A stretch of DNA of 64,000 bases from Marivita sp046591575 (GTDB taxonomy: Bacteria > Pseudomonadota > Alphaproteobacteria > Rhodobacterales > Rhodobacteraceae), in the NCBI RefSeq assembly GCF_046591575.1, contig NZ_JBIQWA010000005.1, forward strand, positions 310,001-374,000, in the 5' to 3' direction. A program made the position numbers and the translations under genes. Below, piece by piece: positions 61,994 to 64,000 of this stretch (positions are counted from its first letter, which is position 1; each line of letters begins with the position of its first letter). The notes beneath the pieces are model-generated. The model did no database searches. It was not told where the DNA came from and was given only the letters and a program-made list of their open reading frames with translations.

Positions 61994-63361
61994 TCACTTT
62001 GCGCTCGCAGCACTGCCTTTGATGAGATGCGCGATGGAACTGGCGTAAAATCGTGCCAAAACAGCTTTCTCTGGCACCACATGCACCATCTGATCCTGCT
62101 GGCGCACGATGTTCCGTTCAATAAGTGTCCGCAGGCCGAAATCGAACGCGTATGTCCGATTATTGCGCGGCAAATGCACCTGCGCATCCTGCAAACCGTC
62201 CAAAGCCCGGTTAAACGCCTCTGACAGAGCTGTGTGCGACATAGGCCCATTTTCGATCAACAACGACGCGACCAAAGGCACAGGAAGCACCGGAACCGCC
62301 TGCGCAATCCGTTCCATAATCAGTGCCGACACCTTTTCCGGACTGTCGGTGCCGCCGGGCACTTCGCTCAACAGCAGTGGCTTGCCAAAACTGACTGCCG
62401 CATAGCCAAAGCGGTGAAACCGACCTGTAAGGCGCAACCACAATTGCCGAAGGATAGCCATGAACACCACGCTGATCCGCGCGCGAAATCTGCGATTTCC
62501 GGCCTCTTGCGCCTTGATCAGGATCGCGTCTTCAAGCACCCGGTCATAGTTCAATGCGATCGGCACAAACACGACATCCCTGTTCGCCGCGACTGATCCG
62601 TCCAGAATATACTTGAGAATTCCCACCTTGGGTTTGGCCAATGCCCCATCAAGGCTCAATCCGCCTTCCGGGAACACCGCCTGCGTCACCCCGGCGCTGG
62701 TCGATTGCTGAACATAGCGCGCCAGCACTTTGCGATACAATTGATCGCGCGATTTGCGTCGGATGAAATAGGCCCCCATAGCCCGGATCAAGCGCGACAA
62801 CGGCCAAACGCGCGCCCACTCACCCACGGCATAAGACAGCGCAGACCGATCCGCCGCCAGATACGTGACCAATACGTAATCCATATTCGAACGATGGTTC
62901 ATCACGAATACAACTGTCGCTTCAGGATCAAGATCCGCCAATTTCGAATCGTGATGCACCATCCTCACGCGATACAAGGACGTGCTTAAGAATTTCGCGG
63001 CCCGGATCGCAAAACCAAAATAAGCCCAGGCTGAAAAGGACGGCACGATTTCACGGGCATACCGGCGCGCACGCTCAAAGGCGACGTCCTCTCGGACACC
63101 CATGTTCTCGGCATGCTCGACAATCGCTTGTGTCACCTCCGGATCGTACACAAGCCGTTGGATCATATCCTGGCGACGCAAAAGCTTGAACGGCTGAATA
63201 GGGCGCTCCAGCCGCTGATTAAGCCGCGCCACCGCTTTCTCCATCCGGCGGCGGAAAAACCAGCGCACGGACGGGAACAGGAAATGGGACGCAAACGTCA
63301 CCGCCGCAAACAACAGGATCAGCAAAAAAGCCCAGAAAGGCAGCGTGACGTCTTGTGTCAT
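61994..63361 (-). CDS. Glycerol-3-phosphate acyltransferase (PlsB-like)
   Basis: The 455-residue protein has an N-terminal transmembrane segment, the catalytic NHRSNMDYV motif (H156-x4-D161), GAYFIRRKSRDQLYRKVL and the FPEGGLSLDG motif of glycerol-3-phosphate acyltransferases. It is shorter than enterobacterial PlsB (about 800 residues) and fits the alphaproteobacterial PlsB-like group. It lies 138 bases upstream of ccr on the same strand and is divergent from ecm. Confidence 0.88.
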   Translation of the reverse strand: MTQDVTLPFWAFLLILLFAAVTFASHFLFPSVRWFFRRRMEKAVARLNQRLERPIQPFKLLRRQDMIQRLVYDPEVTQAIVEHAENMGVREDVAFERARRYAREIVPSFSAWAYFGFAIRAAKFLSTSLYRVRMVHHDSKLADLDPEATVVFVMNHRSNMDYVLVTYLAADRSALSYAVGEWARVWPLSRLIRAMGAYFIRRKSRDQLYRKVLARYVQQSTSAGVTQAVFPEGGLSLDGALAKPKVGILKYILDGSVAANRDVVFVPIALNYDRVLEDAILIKAQEAGNRRFRARISVVFMAILRQLWLRLTGRFHRFGYAAVSFGKPLLLSEVPGGTDSPEKVSALIMERIAQAVPVLPVPLVASLLIENGPMSHTALSEAFNRALDGLQDAQVHLPRNNRTYAFDFGLRTLIERNIVRQQDQMVHVVPEKAVLARFYASSIAHLIKGSAASAK

Positions 63362-63601
63362 GCCTGCACCGTGGCTCTGCCAGGATAAGACTGCAAGTCA
63401 CAACGCAATGAATGAAAAGGCCAGTGCTAGGCCAGGCGCAATTGGGTCTGCCCATTTGGACAATTTGCAGATAATCTTTGCTCACGCAGCATTTTCGCGT
63501 GTGCCGCAGCGCAGCGAATTGACAGCGACATAAAGTTACGCGTATCACCACTGTAACGCAATATGATTACATCGGGCTTTCACGCCTGAGACGGAGCCAA
63601 C

Positions 63602-64000
63602 ATGACCGACGCACAGACCCCGACCCGTGACCGCCCTTGGCTGATCCGCACCTATGCCGGCCACTCGACCGCCAAAGCCTCGAACGCACTTTACAGGGGC
63701 AATCTGGCGAAGGGTCAGACGGGCCTGTCCGTGGCCTTCGATCTGCCGACCCAAACCGGTTACGACAGCGACCATGTGCTTGCGCGCGGTGAAGTGGGCA
63801 AGGTTGGCGTGCCCATCTCTCATCTTGGCGATATGCGCACCTTGTTCGATCAGATCCCGCTGGAACAGATGAACACGTCGATGACGATCAACGCGACCGC
63901 GCCGTGGCTCTTGTCGCTTTACGTCGCCGTTGCCGAGGAACAGGGTGCAGATGTGTCCAAGCTGCAAGGCACGGTGCAAAACGATCTGATCAAGGAATAC
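63602..64000 (+). CDS. ecm: Ethylmalonyl-CoA mutase, N-terminal part (3' end outside the window)
   Basis: The first 133 codons of a B12-dependent acyl-CoA mutase (starts MTDAQTPTRDRPWLIRTYAGHSTAKASNALYRGNLAKGQTGLSVAFDLPTQTGYDSDHVLARGEVGKVGVPISHLGDM). The sequence fits MeaA/Ecm, which isomerises ethylmalonyl-CoA to methylsuccinyl-CoA, rather than canonical methylmalonyl-CoA mutase. A GGAGCC ribosome-binding site precedes the ATG. The B12-binding domain lies beyond the right edge. Its neighbour ccr makes its substrate and Mcd consumes its product. Confidence 0.88.
   Translation, partial: MTDAQTPTRDRPWLIRTYAGHSTAKASNALYRGNLAKGQTGLSVAFDLPTQTGYDSDHVLARGEVGKVGVPISHLGDMRTLFDQIPLEQMNTSMTINATAPWLLSLYVAVAEEQGADVSKLQGTVQNDLIKEY

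Noticed and set aside
1..64000. tRNA genes, CRISPR arrays or insertion sequences
   Set aside because: No T-loop plus acceptor-stem arrangement, regularly spaced repeats or transposase-like frames were seen in the window.

Overview
The window is a stretch of chromosome from an alphaproteobacterium of the Rhodobacteraceae, most likely the Roseobacter group. The evidence is a GAAC-N7-GAAC LexA box, an HPr-EIIA(Man)-RapZ-HprK-ChvG-ChvI signalling cluster, enzymes of the ethylmalonyl-CoA pathway (Mcd, crotonyl-CoA carboxylase/reductase, ethylmalonyl-CoA mutase), a dimethylglycine/sarcosine dehydrogenase-GcvT fusion, and a LuxR/LuxI pair of the type I know from roseobacters. Genes are densely packed, with many ATGA/GTGA start-stop overlaps. 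I saw no tRNA, rRNA, CRISPR array or insertion sequence.

Layout. 1-2.5 kb: molybdate ABC transporter modABC (minus strand; modC runs off the left edge). 2.5-10.8 kb: LexA-controlled orphan imuA, metG, a LysR regulator, an FKBP isomerase, a divergent Lrp-type regulator/alanine dehydrogenase pair, a GST-like protein, mscL, ytoQ and a methyltransferase. 10.9-14.8 kb: pheS, a small membrane-protein gene and pheT. 14.9-20.9 kb: accessory block with an OmpA-like envelope cassette, a stand-alone BLUF blue-light sensor and an 1172-residue DUF4214-subtilase-PPC5 protein. 21-23.4 kb: rplT, rpmI, a small membrane protein and pyk. As pyk-rpmI-rplT-pheS-pheT is, from memory, contiguous in relatives, the 15-21 kb block looks inserted into that cluster.

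23.6-36.4 kb: N-formylglutamate amidohydrolase family, DUF1244, cobalamin adenosyltransferase, HIG1-like protein, an SDR, an SH3b protein, parC, a DUF898/M48 peptidase pair, etfBA, DUF6473, 3-hydroxybutyryl-CoA dehydrogenase and an acyltransferase. 36.4-41 kb: the PTS-type phosphorelay with the ChvGI two-component system. 41.4-46.7 kb: methylsuccinyl-CoA dehydrogenase, an AhpD-like protein, a tandem stem-loop element and the DMGDH-GcvT enzyme. 47-52.7 kb: the elongasome operon mreBCD-mrdA-rodA. 52.7-58.7 kb: a 2-hydroxyacid dehydrogenase, rpe, a DmdB-like acyl-CoA ligase divergent from an MDR-family oxidoreductase, and an SF1 helicase. 58.7-60.4 kb: quorum sensing. 60.5-64 kb: ccr, a PlsB-like acyltransferase and the 5' part of ecm.

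How the genes fit together. Hbd, Mcd, Ccr, Ecm, EtfAB and the B12 adenosyltransferase can jointly support acetyl-CoA assimilation through the ethylmalonyl-CoA pathway. The region most worth a second look is the quorum-sensing locus. A near-palindromic TTAA-N7-TTAAC site of the CtrA type lies just upstream of a short ORF that overlaps luxR, and a 7-7-7 inverted repeat sits between luxR and luxI. This suggests cell-cycle/motility (CtrA) input into acyl-homoserine-lactone signalling.
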